A DNA stretch of 64,000 nt, from the NCBI RefSeq assembly GCF_002101375.1, contig NZ_CP015207.1, positions 1,542,001 through 1,606,000 of the forward strand, in the 5' to 3' direction. The notes beneath the pieces are model-generated. The model was given only the letters and a program-made list of their open reading frames with translations, had not been told where the DNA came from and did not search any database. The DNA is from Sporosarcina ureae (GTDB taxonomy: Bacteria > Bacillota > Bacilli > Bacillales_A > Planococcaceae). Both the position numbers and the translations under genes were made by a program. Numbering within the stretch: the first letter of the stretch is position 1; every line of letters starts with the position of its first letter. Of the stretch, positions 46,369-61,684 are shown in pieces.

Positions 46369-47313
46369 TTACTCTTCAGAGCGTAACTCAAGGTTTAGCT
46401 CATCCAATTTAGCCTTCACTTCTTCAAGCGATTTACGGCCTAAGTTTCGCACTTTCATCATTTCGTCTTCAGACTTGTTAGCAAGTTCTAAAACCGTATT
46501 GATGCCTGCACGCTTCAAGCAGTTATAAGATCGAACAGAAAGATCAAGTTCTTCAATCGTCATTTCCAGAACCTTTTCTTTTTGGTCTTCTTCTTTTTCT
46601 ACCATGATTTCTGCAGTTTGTGCTTCGTCAGTCATACCAACGAATATATTCAAATGCTCTGTAAGAATCTTAGCTCCAAGCGATACTGCCTCTTTAGGAC
46701 CTATGCTTCCATCTGTCCATACATCGAGTGTCAACTTATCAAAGTTGGTACTTTGTCCGACGCGAGTGTTTTCAACTTGGAAATTAACGCGTGATACAGG
46801 AGTGTAAATCGAGTCAATTGGAATCACACCAATCGCTAGATCCTCACGTTTGTTTTGATCGGAAGGAACATATCCGCGTCCACGTACAGCATACATACGC
46901 ATACGTAAATGTCCATTTTTACCGAGAGTAGCAATCGGGAGATCTGGATTTAATACTTCAACATCACTATCATGTGTGATGTCTGCAGCCGTCACGACGC
47001 CTTCACCTTTCACATCGATCTCAATAACTTTCTCATCATCTGAGTAAATTTTGAGTGCTAGTTTCTTCACATTCAAAATAACTGTAGATACGTCTTCGAC
47101 GACACCTTCAATTGTAGCGAATTCATGAAGTACACCATCGATTTGAATAGATGTCACAGCAGCTCCTGGTAATGAAGACAAGAGAATGCGGCGCAAGGAA
47201 TTCCCTAAGGTATTTCCATATCCACGCTCTAAAGGTTCGATAATAAACTTACCGAACTGTGAATCTTCACCGATCGTTACTGTTTCAATCTTTGGTTTTT
47301 CAATCTCGATCAT
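46369..47313 (-). CDS. rpoA: RNA polymerase alpha subunit
   Basis: A 314-residue alpha subunit. The N-terminal domain for assembly carries [22 protein letters not shown], and the C-terminal domain carries the DNA- and activator-binding [20 protein letters not shown] and [13 protein letters not shown]. The length and linker are normal for Bacillales. It follows rpsK after 123 bases with a good ribosome binding site. Confidence 0.98.
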   Translation of the reverse strand: MIEIEKPKIETVTIGEDSQFGKFIIEPLERGYGNTLGNSLRRILLSSLPGAAVTSIQIDGVLHEFATIEGVVEDVSTVILNVKKLALKIYSDDEKVIEIDVKGEGVVTAADITHDSDVEVLNPDLPIATLGKNGHLRMRMYAVRGRGYVPSDQNKREDLAIGVIPIDSIYTPVSRVNFQVENTRVGQSTNFDKLTLDVWTDGSIGPKEAVSLGAKILTEHLNIFVGMTDEAQTAEIMVEKEEDQKEKVLEMTIEELDLSVRSYNCLKRAGINTVLELANKSEDEMMKVRNLGRKSLEEVKAKLDELNLELRSEE

Positions 47314-47436
47314 TTATTTACCCTCCTCAAAACGTCTCTATATTGGTTTAACCTTATTGAATTCACTGATAATAGATAGTCTATTTCAACAGTATTAACA
47401 AAAATTGTCTTTCTTAATCCAATAGATTCAAACCGA

Positions 47437-47844
<408 letters not shown>

Positions 47845-47851
47845 TTACCTA

Positions 47852-48217
47852 TTATTTTTTCTTGTTAGCCATTGTGCGTTTAGGACCCTTACGCGTACGT
47901 GCATTGTTTTTCGTGTTTTGTCCACGAACAGGCAATCCACGACGGTGACGGATTCCACGGTTACTACCGATTTCCATCAAACGCTTGATGTTTAGAGAAG
48001 TTTCACGACGAAGATCTCCTTCTACTTTCAAGCCGTCAATTTGTTCACGAATCTTATCAAGTTCAGCGTCAGTTAAATCACGAACGCGAGTCTCTTGAGA
48101 AACATCAGCTGCAGTTAAAATTGATTGTGCAGTTGTTTTACCAATACCGAATATATATGTCAATGAAATGACAACGCGCTTATCGCGCGGAACGTCTACA
48201 CCAGCAATACGTGCCAT
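47852..48217 (-). CDS. rpsM: 30S ribosomal protein S13
   Basis: A 121-residue S13 with [24 protein letters not shown] and the basic tail [19 protein letters not shown]. The tail contacts P-site tRNA. It follows rpmJ by 24 bases. Confidence 0.98.
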   Translation of the reverse strand: MARIAGVDVPRDKRVVISLTYIFGIGKTTAQSILTAADVSQETRVRDLTDAELDKIREQIDGLKVEGDLRRETSLNIKRLMEIGSNRGIRHRRGLPVRGQNTKNNARTRKGPKRTMANKKK

Positions 48218-48241
48218 ATAAGTTGTGCACCTCCTTGTGTT

Positions 48242-48370
<129 letters not shown>

Positions 48371-48394
48371 TCAATATTTCGGGAGTGCAAAAGT

Positions 48395-48613
48395 TTATTT
48401 GAAACGGTATGTGATACGACCACGTGTTAAATCGTAAGGTGAAAGTTCCAATGTCACCTTGTCGCCTGGCAGAATACGAATAAAGTGCATACGAATTTTA
48501 CCTGACACGTGTGCAAGCACAGTATGTCCGTTTTCTAACTCCACTTTAAACATCGCATTCGGCAACGTTTCAAGAACAGTTCCTTCTACCTCAATTACGT
48601 CGTCCTTCGCCAT
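48395..48613 (-). CDS. infA: Translation initiation factor IF-1
   Basis: A 72-residue OB-fold protein starting [13 protein letters not shown], with [17 protein letters not shown] and [12 protein letters not shown] at the end. IF-1 blocks the A site during initiation. The ATG at 48613 with GGGAGACAGG upstream gives the family's normal length; a longer reading to 48655 is not supported. Confidence 0.98.
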   Translation of the reverse strand: MAKDDVIEVEGTVLETLPNAMFKVELENGHTVLAHVSGKIRMHFIRILPGDKVTLELSPYDLTRGRITYRFK

Positions 48614-48958
48614 CAATCCTGTCTCCCTTCTATATCCAATAAAGGCTTTCACCATCGAGCGGCATCAGTTGCCTTCAAAAGGCTTCCTTCAACATATGTC
48701 CAGTTAGCATGAGTGATGTTCGAAAGACGTCTGCCACATTTCGCTGTTTCGCATAAATTGCGAATGAGATCCTTTATTGCCCTCGTTGCAGTGCCAATTA
48801 TATATTATACTGCCATTGGCAATAGAATGCATGTCAGAACTACCAAGGAATTAATGATAAACTCTCATTTATCTTATAACAGGAACTTAAAGCTTTTGCA
48901 GTTCGTTTTCATCCATTACTTTCCGAACAATGATGAAGATGCGCCCGAAAAGGATTGA
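48614..48958. other. 345-base gap where Bacillus has map and a KOW-domain gene
   Basis: In B. subtilis map and ybzG (rlbA) lie between adk and infA. Here the gap has no reading frame resembling either. On the minus strand there is a TATAAT within TTGCCAATGGCAGTATAAT, flanked by a TGCCAAT/ATTGGCA inverted repeat (about 48807-48836); it may be a promoter for infA-rpmJ-rpsM. No -35 box is convincing. Confidence 0.5.
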
Positions 48959-49633
<675 letters not shown>

Positions 49634-49658
49634 TTACAATAGGTCAGGCTATTGCTTT

Positions 49659-50951
49659 TTATTTCATAAAGCCTCTGTAATGTCTCTTCACTAATTGTGA
49701 TTCTAATTGCTTCATTGATTCGAGGGCAACCCCTACTACGATGAGCAAGCTCGTTCCGCCGATTTGAGCGGATTCAGGCAAATTCGCCAAGTTAATGAAG
49801 AAAATTGGCATAACTGCTACGACGGCAAGAAAAATCGAGCCGACGAACGTCAGCCTATACAGAGTACTTGTTAAGTACTTTTGAGTGTTTGCTCCTGGGC
49901 GAATTCCCGGGATATATGCCCCTTGCTTTTTCAGATTGTCTGCCATATTTTCTGGATTCACTTGAATGAATGCATAGAAATACGTAAACGCGACAATAAG
50001 TGTTACATATAAAATCATACCGATCGGATTCGTATAATCGAAGATCCGAATAATAGTTTTAGTTACACTGTTCTCACCGAAAAATGGAGCGATTTGTTGT
50101 GGCGTGATGAAGAATGCCACCGCAAAGATTACCGGGATAACTCCTGCAGCATTCAATTTCAAAGGTAAATGTGTTTGTTGACTTGCAACAGATTGATTAC
50201 GTCCTGAGACACGCTTCGCATATTGAATCGGAATTTTCCGCAATGCTTCTTGGAAGTAAATAACTCCGACTACAATGGCTACGATTACGATCAATAACAA
50301 GACCATCGTTGCAATTCTAATAAATAGTGCATCTCCAGCGTCTTGAATTTGCGTTACATACAACTGGTTAACAGCATTCGGAATGCCGGCGACAATCCCT
50401 GCAAAGATAATGATGGAAATACCATTCCCAACACCTTTTGCAGTAATTTGTTCACCAAGCCATAGTAGGAAAGCTGTACCGGCAGTCAATACAATTGCAA
50501 TTGTGATATAAGTGGATATGCTGTTGTCTTGAATCAGTGTACCACCAAACGTTTGGTTGAAACCAAATGACATGGCAAGTGCTTGAATAAAGGCAAGAAC
50601 AATCGTGAAATATCTTGTGAATTGTGCAAGCTTTCGTCTTCCGACGTCCCCTTGTTTTGACCACTCAGTAAACTTTGGAACAACATCCATCTGCAAGAGT
50701 TGTACAATGATGGATGCCGTGATATACGGCATTATCCCCATTGCAAAGATCGAGAAGTTGGATAATGCTCCTCCACCGAATGTGTTCAAGAATCCGATAA
50801 ACTGATTATCTGATTGTTGCAAAGCAGTTGCATCAACGTTTGGAACCGGAACAAATGTCCCTAGTCTGAAAACGATGAGCACTAGGAGGGTGAAAATTAT
50901 TTTAGACCGGATCTCCTTCACACGCATGAAATTAGAGATTGTCTGAAACAT
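49659..50951 (-). CDS. secY: Preprotein translocase channel subunit SecY
   Basis: A 430-residue protein with ten transmembrane segments, the Sec channel. It has the SecY signatures GIMPYITASIIVQLL (TM2), GNGISIIIFAGIVAGIP and the C-terminal cytoplasmic RHYRGFMK. The start overlaps the rplO stop by one base. Confidence 0.98.
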   Translation of the reverse strand: MFQTISNFMRVKEIRSKIIFTLLVLIVFRLGTFVPVPNVDATALQQSDNQFIGFLNTFGGGALSNFSIFAMGIMPYITASIIVQLLQMDVVPKFTEWSKQGDVGRRKLAQFTRYFTIVLAFIQALAMSFGFNQTFGGTLIQDNSISTYITIAIVLTAGTAFLLWLGEQITAKGVGNGISIIIFAGIVAGIPNAVNQLYVTQIQDAGDALFIRIATMVLLLIVIVAIVVGVIYFQEALRKIPIQYAKRVSGRNQSVASQQTHLPLKLNAAGVIPVIFAVAFFITPQQIAPFFGENSVTKTIIRIFDYTNPIGMILYVTLIVAFTYFYAFIQVNPENMADNLKKQGAYIPGIRPGANTQKYLTSTLYRLTFVGSIFLAVVAVMPIFFINLANLPESAQIGGTSLLIVVGVALESMKQLESQLVKRHYRGFMK

Positions 50952-51391
50952 TATACCACCTCTGTTTGCCCGCCTGCTTTTTCAATTGCTTCTTTTGCAG
51001 AAGCGGAGAATTTGTTAGCACGTACTGTGATCTTCTTATCAAGTGTTCCGTTACCCAGAATCTTGATACCAGATTTAGCGTTGCTTACAACACCAGTCTC
51101 AATTAGCAATTCCGGTGTTACTTCCGTGCCTTCTTCGAAACGATTTAATGTATCGAGGTTAACGATGGCATAATCTTTACGATTGATGTTCGTGAACCCG
51201 CGCTTAGGAAGTCGTTGGAAAAGAGGAATTTGTCCACCTTCGAAACCAAGACGTACACCGCCGCCTGAACGAGCGTTTTGGCCGTCATGACCTCTACCAG
51301 AAGTCTTACCTGTTCCAGATCCAATCCCACGACCAACACGTTTGCGGTTTCTACGAGATCCTTCAGCTGGTTTTAGCTCATGTAATTTCAT
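50951..51391 (-). CDS. rplO: 50S ribosomal protein L15
   Basis: A 146-residue L15 with a long basic glycine-rich N-terminal extension ([21 protein letters not shown]) and a globular C-terminal part ending KAGGQTEVV. It lies 32 bases after rpmD and touches secY. Confidence 0.98.
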   Translation of the reverse strand: MKLHELKPAEGSRRNRKRVGRGIGSGTGKTSGRGHDGQNARSGGGVRLGFEGGQIPLFQRLPKRGFTNINRKDYAIVNLDTLNRFEEGTEVTPELLIETGVVSNAKSGIKILGNGTLDKKITVRANKFSASAKEAIEKAGGQTEVV

Positions 51392-51423
51392 CTTATCGGC
51401 ACCTCCTTATTGTAAAATAGTAC

Positions 51424-51606
51424 TTAAATTTCTTTAACGGTTACCAAGTGGCTAACTTTTGTGATCATACCACGGATGGCATCGTTGCTTTGATGCTCAA
51501 CTGTTTGATTTAACTTTCGAAGACCTAGTGCTTCAATTGTTTTACGTTGTGTCGGTTTTGAACCAATAACACTTTTCGTAAGGGTGACTTCAAGTTTGTT
51601 CGTCAT
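51424..51606 (-). CDS. rpmD: 50S ribosomal protein L30
   Basis: A 60-residue L30 with [26 protein letters not shown] and [12 protein letters not shown]. It follows rpsE by 13 bases. Confidence 0.98.
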   Translation of the reverse strand: MTNKLEVTLTKSVIGSKPTQRKTIEALGLRKLNQTVEHQSNDAIRGMITKVSHLVTVKEI

Positions 51607-51619
51607 TGTATTTCCCCCC

Positions 51620-52120
51620 TTAACCTAACAGTTCTTCTACGGATTTACCACGCAATTTGGCAATGTCTTCTGCGCGCTTCAAATTCTGCAACCCTTCGAT
51701 TGTTGCACGTACCATATTGATCGGTGTGCTTGATCCAAGAGATTTAGAAAGAATATCCGTGATGCCTGCAAGTTCAAGTACCGCACGGACAGGTCCACCT
51801 GCGATAACACCAGTACCCGGAGCAGCTGGTTTGATGAGGATTTGTCCTGCACCAAAGCGTCCGATTACTTCATGTGGAGTTGTACCTTTGACCATTGGCA
51901 CTACAATCAAGTTTTTCTTCGCATCTTCAATTGCTTTACGGATTGCATCTGGAACTTCTTGTGCTTTACCAGTACCAAAACCGACACGACCGTTTTTATC
52001 ACCGACTACGACAAGTGCAGTGAAGCGGAAACGACGTCCACCTTTTACAACTTTCGCAACGCGGTTGATCGTTACTACGCGTTCTTCGAACTCACTTTTG
52101 TTCTGATCATTACGACGCAT
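51620..52120 (-). CDS. rpsE: 30S ribosomal protein S5
   Basis: A 166-residue S5 with [20 protein letters not shown], the loop residues linked to spectinomycin and accuracy, and [15 protein letters not shown]. It is the first gene after rplR, 22 bases away. Confidence 0.98.
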   Translation of the reverse strand: MRRNDQNKSEFEERVVTINRVAKVVKGGRRFRFTALVVVGDKNGRVGFGTGKAQEVPDAIRKAIEDAKKNLIVVPMVKGTTPHEVIGRFGAGQILIKPAAPGTGVIAGGPVRAVLELAGITDILSKSLGSSTPINMVRATIEGLQNLKRAEDIAKLRGKSVEELLG

Positions 52121-52142
52121 GAAATATGTCCCTCCCTCTTAA

Positions 52143-52505
52143 TTAAAATTCCAGTCCATTTTCGCGTGCAGCATCGGCTAATGCTTTTACACGGCCGTGG
52201 AAAAGATATCCGCCGCGGTCGAAAACAACCGTTTTAACGTCTTTTTCAACAGCTTTCTTTGCAATAAGCTCGCCGACTTTAGCTGCAGATTCAGTGTTGC
52301 CAGTAGAGCCAGTCTCAACATCGTTATCTCTTGTAGAAGCGCTAACGATTGTTACACCATTCAAATCATCAATCAATTGTGCATAGATGTGTTTGTTTGA
52401 ACGGTAAACGTTTAGACGTGGACGCTCTGCAGTTCCGCTGATTTTCGTACGCACACGTGCGTGACGCTTTTTACGGACAGCGTTTTTATCTTGTTTCGTG
52501 ATCAT
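52143..52505 (-). CDS. rplR: 50S ribosomal protein L18
   Basis: A 120-residue 5S-rRNA-binding protein with [21 protein letters not shown] and [19 protein letters not shown]. The ATG at 52505 has GAAGGAG upstream; the in-frame start at 52523 overlaps that site. Confidence 0.98.
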   Translation of the reverse strand: MITKQDKNAVRKKRHARVRTKISGTAERPRLNVYRSNKHIYAQLIDDLNGVTIVSASTRDNDVETGSTGNTESAAKVGELIAKKAVEKDVKTVVFDRGGYLFHGRVKALADAARENGLEF

Positions 52506-52538
52506 CGGAGTCACTCCTTCCAAATACCTCGGGCGGTA

Positions 52539-53078
52539 TTATTTACCTGTTTTACCTTCTTTACGACGAACAATTTCGCCTTCATAACGAATACCTTTAC
52601 CTTTATATGGCTCTGGTGGACGTACTTGACGGATGTTAGAAGCAAGAGCACCTACGTGTTCTTTGTTGTATCCGCGAACGATTATTTTCGTGTTCGCTGG
52701 AACTTCAACTTCTACACCTTCTTCTGGTGTGAATTCAACTGGATGTGAGTAACCTACGTTCAATACAAGTTTTTTCCCTTGCATAGAAGCACGATATCCA
52801 ACCCCAACCAATTCAAGTGTGCGTTCAAATCCTGTAGATACTCCCACTACCATGTTGTTAAGTACAGAGCGTGTAGTACCGTGAATTGAACGGTGAGCTT
52901 TTGATTCAGAAGGACGAGTAAATGTAATTACATTACCTTCGTGAGTGATCGTAATTTCTTTATCTAATTGTCTCGAAAGTTCACCTTTCGGACCTTTAAC
53001 AGTAGCGAAGTTTCCCTCTGAAATTGTTACAGTAACGTTTTCAGGGACTTCGATCTGACGATTACCAATACGGGACAT
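52539..53078 (-). CDS. rplF: 50S ribosomal protein L6
   Basis: A 179-residue L6 with two repeated domains, starting [12 protein letters not shown] and carrying the C-terminal signature [19 protein letters not shown]. It lies 33 bases before rplR. Confidence 0.98.
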   Translation of the reverse strand: MSRIGNRQIEVPENVTVTISEGNFATVKGPKGELSRQLDKEITITHEGNVITFTRPSESKAHRSIHGTTRSVLNNMVVGVSTGFERTLELVGVGYRASMQGKKLVLNVGYSHPVEFTPEEGVEVEVPANTKIIVRGYNKEHVGALASNIRQVRPPEPYKGKGIRYEGEIVRRKEGKTGK

Positions 53079-53108
53079 TCTATTGCACCTCCATTCAATT
53101 GTAGCTAA

Positions 53109-53507
53109 TTACCAAACGTAAGCGACGACTTCTCCGCCGACTTGTTTAGCGCGGGCTTCTTTGTCTGTTAATACACCGTTTGATGTAGAAACTAGTGCAA
53201 CACCTAAGCCGTTAAGTACTTTAGGAACTTCATTTGATTTAGCATATACACGAAGTCCTGGTTTAGAAATACGTTTCAAGCCATTGATAACGCGTTCGTT
53301 ATCTTGACCGTATTTTAGGAAAATGCGGATGATGCCTTGTTTGTTATCTTCCACGTATTCCACATCGCGAACGAAACCTTCTCGTTTTAAGATCTCAGCG
53401 ATTTCTTTCTTTACGTTTGAAGCAGGTACCTCAAGCTTCTCGTGGCGAACCATGTTCGCATTACGGATGCGTGTAAGCATATCTGCAATCGGATCACTCA
53501 TTGTCAT
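53109..53507 (-). CDS. rpsH: 30S ribosomal protein S8
   Basis: A 132-residue S8 with [15 protein letters not shown] at the start and [26 protein letters not shown] at the end, in two parts of the rRNA-binding fold. The first ATG has AAGGAGG nine bases upstream. In other bacteria S8 represses this operon. Confidence 0.98.
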   Translation of the reverse strand: MTMSDPIADMLTRIRNANMVRHEKLEVPASNVKKEIAEILKREGFVRDVEYVEDNKQGIIRIFLKYGQDNERVINGLKRISKPGLRVYAKSNEVPKVLNGLGVALVSTSNGVLTDKEARAKQVGGEVVAYVW

Positions 53508-53537
53508 TTGAATTAACCTCCTTCCCTAATTAGGGGT

Positions 53538-53735
<198 letters not shown>

Positions 53736-53743
53736 CTATTATT

Positions 53744-54283
53744 TTACTTTTGGAATGGCATGCCACACTGTGCAAGCAACTCACGTGCTTCTTCATCAGT
53801 GTTAGCTGTCGTCACGATGACGATATCCATCCCTCGTACTTTTGATACTTTATCGAAGTCAATTTCAGGGAAAATAAGTTGCTCTTTCACACCAAGAGTA
53901 TAGTTACCGCGACCGTCAAACGCTTTTTTAGAAACGCCACGGAAGTCACGTACACGTGGTAATGAGATTGTAACTAATTTATCGAGGAACTCATACATGC
54001 GCTCACCGCGAAGCGTTACTTTAGCTCCGATCGGCATTCCTTCACGTAAACGGAATCCTGCGATAGATTTTTTCGCTTTCGTAATGACTGGTTTTTGACC
54101 TGAAATAGTTGCAAGATCCTCAACAGCTGCATCAAGTGCTTTTGTATTTTGGACAGCATCACCAACACCCATGTTGATAACGATTTTATCTACTTTAGGA
54201 ACTTGCATAACAGATGTATATTCAAACTTGCTCATTAGAGCAGGTGTGATTTCTTTAGAAAACTTCTCTTTCAAACGACTCAT
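53744..54283 (-). CDS. rplE: 50S ribosomal protein L5
   Basis: A 179-residue 5S-rRNA-binding protein with [39 protein letters not shown]-type core and the ending [11 protein letters not shown]. It follows rplX by 26 bases. Confidence 0.98.
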   Translation of the reverse strand: MSRLKEKFSKEITPALMSKFEYTSVMQVPKVDKIVINMGVGDAVQNTKALDAAVEDLATISGQKPVITKAKKSIAGFRLREGMPIGAKVTLRGERMYEFLDKLVTISLPRVRDFRGVSKKAFDGRGNYTLGVKEQLIFPEIDFDKVSKVRGMDIVIVTTANTDEEARELLAQCGMPFQK

Positions 54284-54309
54284 CAGTCGGACCTCCTTTC
54301 ATGCAATAC

Positions 54310-54621
54310 TTACTTATCCAATGATTCACCGGATTTTTTTGCAATACGTACTTTTTTACCGTCTTCCATTTTGTAACCTACACGAGTCGGCTCGCCTGTT
54401 TTAGGATCGATTACCATCACGTTTGAGACGTGGATTGTAGACTCTTGGCTTACAATTCCGCCCTGTGGGTTTTCTTGGTTCGGCTTTGTGTGTTTCTTGA
54501 CGATATTAATACCTTCAACAAGCACACGGTCTTTTTTCGGGTAAGCAGTTAGGATCACACCTGTTTTGCCTTTATCTTTCCCAGAGATCACCATTACTTT
54601 GTCGCCTTTTTTAACGTGCAT
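54310..54621 (-). CDS. rplX: 50S ribosomal protein L24
   Basis: A 103-residue L24 with the KOW motif [19 protein letters not shown] and [21 protein letters not shown]. It is an assembly initiator of the 50S subunit and lies 35 bases after rplN. Confidence 0.98.
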   Translation of the reverse strand: MHVKKGDKVMVISGKDKGKTGVILTAYPKKDRVLVEGINIVKKHTKPNQENPQGGIVSQESTIHVSNVMVIDPKTGEPTRVGYKMEDGKKVRIAKKSGESLDK

Positions 54622-54656
54622 TTATCGCACCTCCTTGACTGGCTCTGTCATTAGAA

Positions 54657-55025
54657 TTAAAGAACTTCTGGAGCAAGTGAAATGATTTTCATGAAGTTAT
54701 TGTCGCGTAGTTCGCGAGCAACTGGTCCGAAAATACGTGTTCCACGTGGCCCTTTATCATCACGGATAATAACGCAAGCATTCTCATCGAATGTAATGTA
54801 TGAACCGTCTTTACGACGAACTCCACTTTTCGTACGAACGATGACCGCTTTTACAACGTCACCCTTCTTAACAACGCCACCTGGTGTTGCCTTCTTAACC
54901 GTAACAACAACTACGTCACCGATGTTAGCTACTTTACGACCTGATCCGCCTAGTACTTTAATTGTTAGTACTTCGCGTGCACCAGAGTTGTCAGCAACTT
55001 TCATTCTACTTTCCTGTTGAATCAT
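54657..55025 (-). CDS. rplN: 50S ribosomal protein L14
   Basis: A 122-residue L14 starting [19 protein letters not shown], with [17 protein letters not shown] and [11 protein letters not shown]. It is probably the first gene of the spc part, 38 bases after rpsQ. Confidence 0.98.
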   Translation of the reverse strand: MIQQESRMKVADNSGAREVLTIKVLGGSGRKVANIGDVVVVTVKKATPGGVVKKGDVVKAVIVRTKSGVRRKDGSYITFDENACVIIRDDKGPRGTRIFGPVARELRDNNFMKIISLAPEVL

Positions 55026-55063
55026 CGAGGTTACCTCCTTCCGAAATCTGAGTTAAAAACCTA

Positions 55064-55327
55064 TTAGATGATGATCGCTTTTTCAACGACTTCTAGAAGA
55101 CGGAAACGCTTAGTTGCTGATAATGGACGTGTTTCCATAATACGAACAACATCGCCGATTTTCGCTTCGTTTAGCTCATCATGAACTTTAAGTTTCTTAG
55201 AATACTTTACACGCTTACCGTATAAAGAATGTTTTTTGTATGTTTCTACCATTACCGTAACGGTTTTATCCATTTTATCGGAAACCACACGGCCTGTGTA
55301 TACTTTGCGCTGATTACGCTCAGTCAT
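55064..55327 (-). CDS. rpsQ: 30S ribosomal protein S17
   Basis: An 87-residue OB-fold protein with [17 protein letters not shown] and [21 protein letters not shown]. The ATG at 55327 has AAGGAGG eight bases upstream. Confidence 0.98.
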   Translation of the reverse strand: MTERNQRKVYTGRVVSDKMDKTVTVMVETYKKHSLYGKRVKYSKKLKVHDELNEAKIGDVVRIMETRPLSATKRFRLLEVVEKAIII

Positions 55328-55344
55328 GGCTGCAACCTCCTTCA

Positions 55345-55969
<625 letters not shown>

Positions 55970-55970
55970 A

Positions 55971-56633
55971 TTATTTGCCTCCTTCCCCAGAGTTCTTCTT
56001 AACTTTTACTGGAAGGACTTCACCACGATAAATCCATACCTTTACGCCAAGCTTACCATAAGTAGTATCAGCTTCAGCATGTGCATAATCTATATCTGCA
56101 CGTAATGTATGAAGAGGGACAGTTCCTTCACTGTAGTGTTCTGCACGAGCGATATCAGCACCGCCGAGACGACCAGACACTTGTGTTTTAATTCCTTTTG
56201 CGCCAGAACGAATAGTACGTTGAATCGCTTGTTTCTGAGCACGACGGAATGATACACGACTTTCTAATTGACGAGCGATTGATTCTGCGACTAATCTCGC
56301 ATCCAAATCAGCACGTTTGATTTCTACGATGTTGATGTGTACACGCTTGCCTGTAATCTCGTTAAGTTGCTTACGAAGTGTTTCTACTTCGGAACCACCT
56401 TTACCGATAACCATACCTGGCTTTGCAGTGTGGATTGTAATATTAACACGCTTAGCAGCACGCTCAATTTCAACCTTTGAAACAGATGCTTCTACAAGAC
56501 GTTTTTCGATGTATTCACGGATCTTTAAGTCTTCATGTAGTAAGGACGCATAATCTTTTTCCGCGTACCATTTTGAGTCCCAGTCACGGATGACGCCTAC
56601 ACGTAGTCCATTAGGATGTACTTTTTGGCCCAC
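55971..56633 (-). CDS. rpsC: 30S ribosomal protein S3
   Basis: A 220-residue S3 with [22 protein letters not shown], the KH domain with [12 protein letters not shown] and the C-terminal [14 protein letters not shown]. It forms part of the mRNA entry helicase and lies three bases after rplV. Confidence 0.98.
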   Translation of the reverse strand: MGQKVHPNGLRVGVIRDWDSKWYAEKDYASLLHEDLKIREYIEKRLVEASVSKVEIERAAKRVNITIHTAKPGMVIGKGGSEVETLRKQLNEITGKRVHINIVEIKRADLDARLVAESIARQLESRVSFRRAQKQAIQRTIRSGAKGIKTQVSGRLGGADIARAEHYSEGTVPLHTLRADIDYAHAEADTTYGKLGVKVWIYRGEVLPVKVKKNSGEGGK

Positions 56634-56636
56634 TAA

Positions 56637-56981
56637 TTACCCCTCCTTCTTTTCAGATACCACTAATGTGATGTGGCTTGTACGTTTGTTGATCGCACTT
56701 GCACGACCTTGTGCACGTGGACGGAAACGTTTCATTGTTGGTCCTTCATCTACGAATACTTCACTGACGATTAAGTTCTCAGTATCCATTTCGTAGTTAT
56801 GTTCAGCGTTTGCAATTGCTGATTTCAATAATTTTTCCACGACTGGAGATGCCGCTTTAGGCGTAAGTCGTAGAATAGCCATAGCTTCACCTATATTCTT
56901 GCCGCGGATAAGATCAACGACCAAACGAACTTTGCGAGAAGCAATACGGACTGTGCGTACAGATGCTTTAGCTTGTTGCAT
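56637..56981 (-). CDS. rplV: 50S ribosomal protein L22
   Basis: A 114-residue L22 with [22 protein letters not shown], and the tunnel loop [20 protein letters not shown]. It follows rpsS by 20 bases. Confidence 0.98.
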   Translation of the reverse strand: MQQAKASVRTVRIASRKVRLVVDLIRGKNIGEAMAILRLTPKAASPVVEKLLKSAIANAEHNYEMDTENLIVSEVFVDEGPTMKRFRPRAQGRASAINKRTSHITLVVSEKKEG

Positions 56982-57001
56982 CAGGATAACCTCCTCTCAA
57001 A

Positions 57002-57280
57002 TTAGCGTTTTGTTTTCTTATCGTCGGCACCATGGCCTCGGTATGTGCGTGTAGGTACGAATTCACCTAGTTTATGACCTACCATATCTTCTGTTACATA
57101 AACAGGAACATGTTTACGTCCATCATATACTGCAATCGTCAATCCGATGAAAGTCGGGAAGATTGTTGAACGGCGTGACCATGTTTTAATAACTTGTTTC
57201 TTTTCTGAGTCTTTTTGTGCGTCAACCTTTTTTAGTAAATGGTCATCTGCAAAAGGTCCTTTTTTCAAGCTGCGGCCCAT
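57002..57280 (-). CDS. rpsS: 30S ribosomal protein S19
   Basis: A 92-residue S19 starting [18 protein letters not shown], with [20 protein letters not shown]. The ATG at 57280 has GGAGG upstream and gives the normal length; the in-frame extension to 57316 is not supported. Confidence 0.98.
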   Translation of the reverse strand: MGRSLKKGPFADDHLLKKVDAQKDSEKKQVIKTWSRRSTIFPTFIGLTIAVYDGRKHVPVYVTEDMVGHKLGEFVPTRTYRGHGADDKKTKR

Positions 57281-57340
57281 TCTGGAACCTCCTTCCAAGT
57301 ATGTACTACGGTCCATCTACTGAACCGCAGTGCAATAACA

Positions 57341-58171
57341 TTATTTTTTACGACGGCGAACGATAAGTTTATCTGATTTATTGTTCTTCGAACGTGTCTT
57401 GAATCCAAGAGTTGGTTTACCCCAAGGAGTAACAGGACTTGGACGACCGATTGGTGTACGTCCTTCACCACCACCGTGTGGGTGATCGTTAGGGTTCATT
57501 ACAGATCCACGAACAGATGGGCGTTTGCCTAACCAACGTGAACGACCTGCTTTACCAATGTTGATCAATTCGTGTTGTTCGTTACCAACTTGACCGATTG
57601 TAGCACGGCAAGTAGCAAGGATCATACGAACTTCACCTGATTGTAGACGAATGATGACGTATTTGCCTTCGCGTCCTAGTAGTTGAGCAGAAGTTCCTGC
57701 AGAACGAACTAATTGTCCGCCTTTGCCTGGCTTCATTTCAATGTTGTGAATCGTAGAACCCATAGGGATGTTCTCTAATGGTAGAGCATTTCCTACGCGG
57801 ATATCCGCTTCAGGTCCTGAAATGATTGTGGAACCTACTGTCAATCCTTTAGGAGCAAGGATGTATTTCTTTTCTCCATCTGCATAATTGATTAATGCGA
57901 TGTTTGCCGAACGGTTTGGATCGTATTCGATCGTAGCAACGCGTCCTGGAATGCCATCTTTCCGACGTTGGAAATCGATGACACGGTATTGGCGCTTATG
58001 TCCTCCACCTTGGTGACGAACTGTCATTCTACCTTGGTTGTTACGTCCGCCTTTACGCTTGACTGGTTCAAGCAATGATTTTTCTGGTTTGCTAGCTGTA
58101 ATCTCAGCAAAATCAGAAGAAGTCATGTTACGACGTCCGTTGGAGGTAGCTTTGTACTTCTTAATCGCCAT
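57341..58171 (-). CDS. rplB: 50S ribosomal protein L2
   Basis: A 276-residue L2 with [20 protein letters not shown] and the peptidyl-transferase-side [20 protein letters not shown]. It lies 33 bases after rplW. Confidence 0.98.
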   Translation of the reverse strand: MAIKKYKATSNGRRNMTSSDFAEITASKPEKSLLEPVKRKGGRNNQGRMTVRHQGGGHKRQYRVIDFQRRKDGIPGRVATIEYDPNRSANIALINYADGEKKYILAPKGLTVGSTIISGPEADIRVGNALPLENIPMGSTIHNIEMKPGKGGQLVRSAGTSAQLLGREGKYVIIRLQSGEVRMILATCRATIGQVGNEQHELINIGKAGRSRWLGKRPSVRGSVMNPNDHPHGGGEGRTPIGRPSPVTPWGKPTLGFKTRSKNNKSDKLIVRRRKK

Positions 58172-58204
58172 TTTATGTTCCCTCCTTCATTTATTATGGG
58201 TTAA

Positions 58205-58492
58205 TTACATTTCAAAAAGTTCGATATCTTTGGAATCAGTAGTTAGTGTAACAATTGCCTTACGACGCTTGTTTGTATAACCAGCATGTTTCCCCATACG
58301 CTTGAACTTACCTTTGTAGTTCATAACGTTAACTTTTTCAACTTTAACACCGAAGATTTCTTCAATAGCTTGTTTCACGTGAGTTTTGCTCGCGCGCGTA
58401 TCAACTTCGAATGTATATTTTCTTAAGTCTTCCATTTGTTCAGAAGAACGCTCGGTAATGACCGGACGTTTCAGAATATCACGTGCTTCCAT
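58205..58492 (-). CDS. rplW: 50S ribosomal protein L23
   Basis: A 95-residue L23 with [16 protein letters not shown] and [21 protein letters not shown]. It is the docking site for trigger factor and SRP. Its start shares one base with the rplD stop. Confidence 0.98.
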   Translation of the reverse strand: MEARDILKRPVITERSSEQMEDLRKYTFEVDTRASKTHVKQAIEEIFGVKVEKVNVMNYKGKFKRMGKHAGYTNKRRKAIVTLTTDSKDIELFEM

Positions 58493-59115
58493 TAACCAAG
58501 CACCTCCTCGACTTTTTCTATTGCTGCTTTTGTCATTACAAGCTGGTCATGTCCGACTAGGTCTAGAACATTAATACCGTTCGCTGAAACGACGCTGATT
58601 CCTGGAATATTACGAGCAGACAATGCTACTGATTCTTCTAGGTCAGCTGTAACAAATAATGCTTTCTTAGTGATTGAAAGATCTTCAAGCACTTTTACAA
58701 AGCCCTTTGTTTTTGGTGCATCAAATGCTAAGTTTTCTAGAACGATTAGTTCTTCAGCTGCTACTTTCGTAGAAAGAGCGGATAGAAGAGCTAAACGACG
58801 AACTTTCTTAGGCATTTTATAGCTGTAACTACGTGGTGAAGGACCGAATACGATACCGCCTCCACGCCATTGTGGTGATCTGATTGAACCTTGACGAGCA
58901 CGACCTGTACCCTTTTGACGCCATGGTTTACGACCGCCGCCTGCTACTTCCGCGCGAGTTTTAACCTTGTGGTTACCTTGGCGTAAAGAAGCTTGTTGTT
59001 GAACAATTGCTTCGAATAATACTGCTTCATTCGGCTCGATTCCAAAAATCGCATCGTTTAGTTCGATGTCGCCGACAGCAGAACCTGTTTGACTTACTAC
59101 AGATACTTTAGGCAT
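58492..59115 (-). CDS. rplD: 50S ribosomal protein L4
   Basis: A 207-residue L4 with [22 protein letters not shown] and [21 protein letters not shown]4 also represses the S10 operon in enterobacteria; that role is not shown here. It follows rplC by 25 bases. Confidence 0.98.
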   Translation of the reverse strand: MPKVSVVSQTGSAVGDIELNDAIFGIEPNEAVLFEAIVQQQASLRQGNHKVKTRAEVAGGGRKPWRQKGTGRARQGSIRSPQWRGGGIVFGPSPRSYSYKMPKKVRRLALLSALSTKVAAEELIVLENLAFDAPKTKGFVKVLEDLSITKKALFVTADLEESVALSARNIPGISVVSANGINVLDLVGHDQLVMTKAAIEKVEEVLG

Positions 59116-59140
59116 TCCTGTTTCCTCCTTTCTGTTTTAC

Positions 59141-59770
59141 TCAGTTTCCTTTGATAGCACTTTTCACTTGTACAAGTGATTTACGAGCTCCAGGAACGTT
59201 ACCTTTTACTAATAACAAGTTGCGCTCAGCGTCAACTCGAACGATTTCAACGTTTTGGATCGTTACTGTTTTGCCACCAGTACGTCCAGGTAATTTTTTT
59301 CCTTTGAATACGCGTTGTGCATCAACTGCTCCAAGTGAACCTGGTGCGCGATGGAAACGTGATCCGTGAGACATTGGTCCACGTGAGTAACCGTGGCGCT
59401 TAATGACACCTTGGAATCCTTTACCTTTTGAAACTCCTGTAATGTCTACTACTTCGCCTTCTGCGAATGTATCGACTTTGACTTCCTGACCAACTTCGTA
59501 TGCACTAACGTCAGCTCCGCGAACTTCGCGAATGAAGCGCTTAGGTGCAGTGTTAGCTTTTGCTACATGGCCTTGTTCTGGCTTGTTTGAAAGCTTTTCA
59601 CGTTTATCATCAAATCCTAGTTGGATTGACTCGTAGCCGTCTGTTTCAATTGTCTTCTTTTGAAGAACAACGTTTGGAGCAGCTTCAATCACTGTTACTG
59701 GGATTAGATCGCCGTTTTCAGCAAAAACTTGCGTCATTCCGACTTTTCTTCCTAAGATTCCTTTGGTCAT
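59141..59770 (-). CDS. rplC: 50S ribosomal protein L3
   Basis: A 209-residue L3 starting [20 protein letters not shown], with the long loop [21 protein letters not shown]. It follows rpsJ by 37 bases. Confidence 0.98.
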   Translation of the reverse strand: MTKGILGRKVGMTQVFAENGDLIPVTVIEAAPNVVLQKKTIETDGYESIQLGFDDKREKLSNKPEQGHVAKANTAPKRFIREVRGADVSAYEVGQEVKVDTFAEGEVVDITGVSKGKGFQGVIKRHGYSRGPMSHGSRFHRAPGSLGAVDAQRVFKGKKLPGRTGGKTVTIQNVEIVRVDAERNLLLVKGNVPGARKSLVQVKSAIKGN

Positions 59771-59807
59771 TAGTCACACCTCCTGTAATATTGTTTGTTT
59801 TTATGTT

Positions 59808-60293
<486 letters not shown>

Positions 60294-60418
60294 TTAACTT
60301 TTAATCCGTTTACTATACTACCAGCATTCTTCTTGATTTGCACGCGATTCGATGTGCACTTATAGAATCTATTTCTCATTCTATATCCGATTACATACTA
60401 ACTTTAGTATCATCGAAA

Positions 60419-60452
60419 GCAAAAAAAATCCCGCCTCAAGGGCGGGATCAAA
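60419..60452 (-). terminator. Terminator after tuf
   Basis: ATCCCGCC pairs with GGCGGGAT around a 5-base loop (60428-60448), followed by eight T residues on the minus strand. Confidence 0.95.
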
Positions 60453-60457
60453 ACAAA

Positions 60458-61645
<1,188 letters not shown>

Positions 61646-61684
61646 TTTAGAGGTCCTCCCTTTATTTAAAAAGATTAATTTTTA

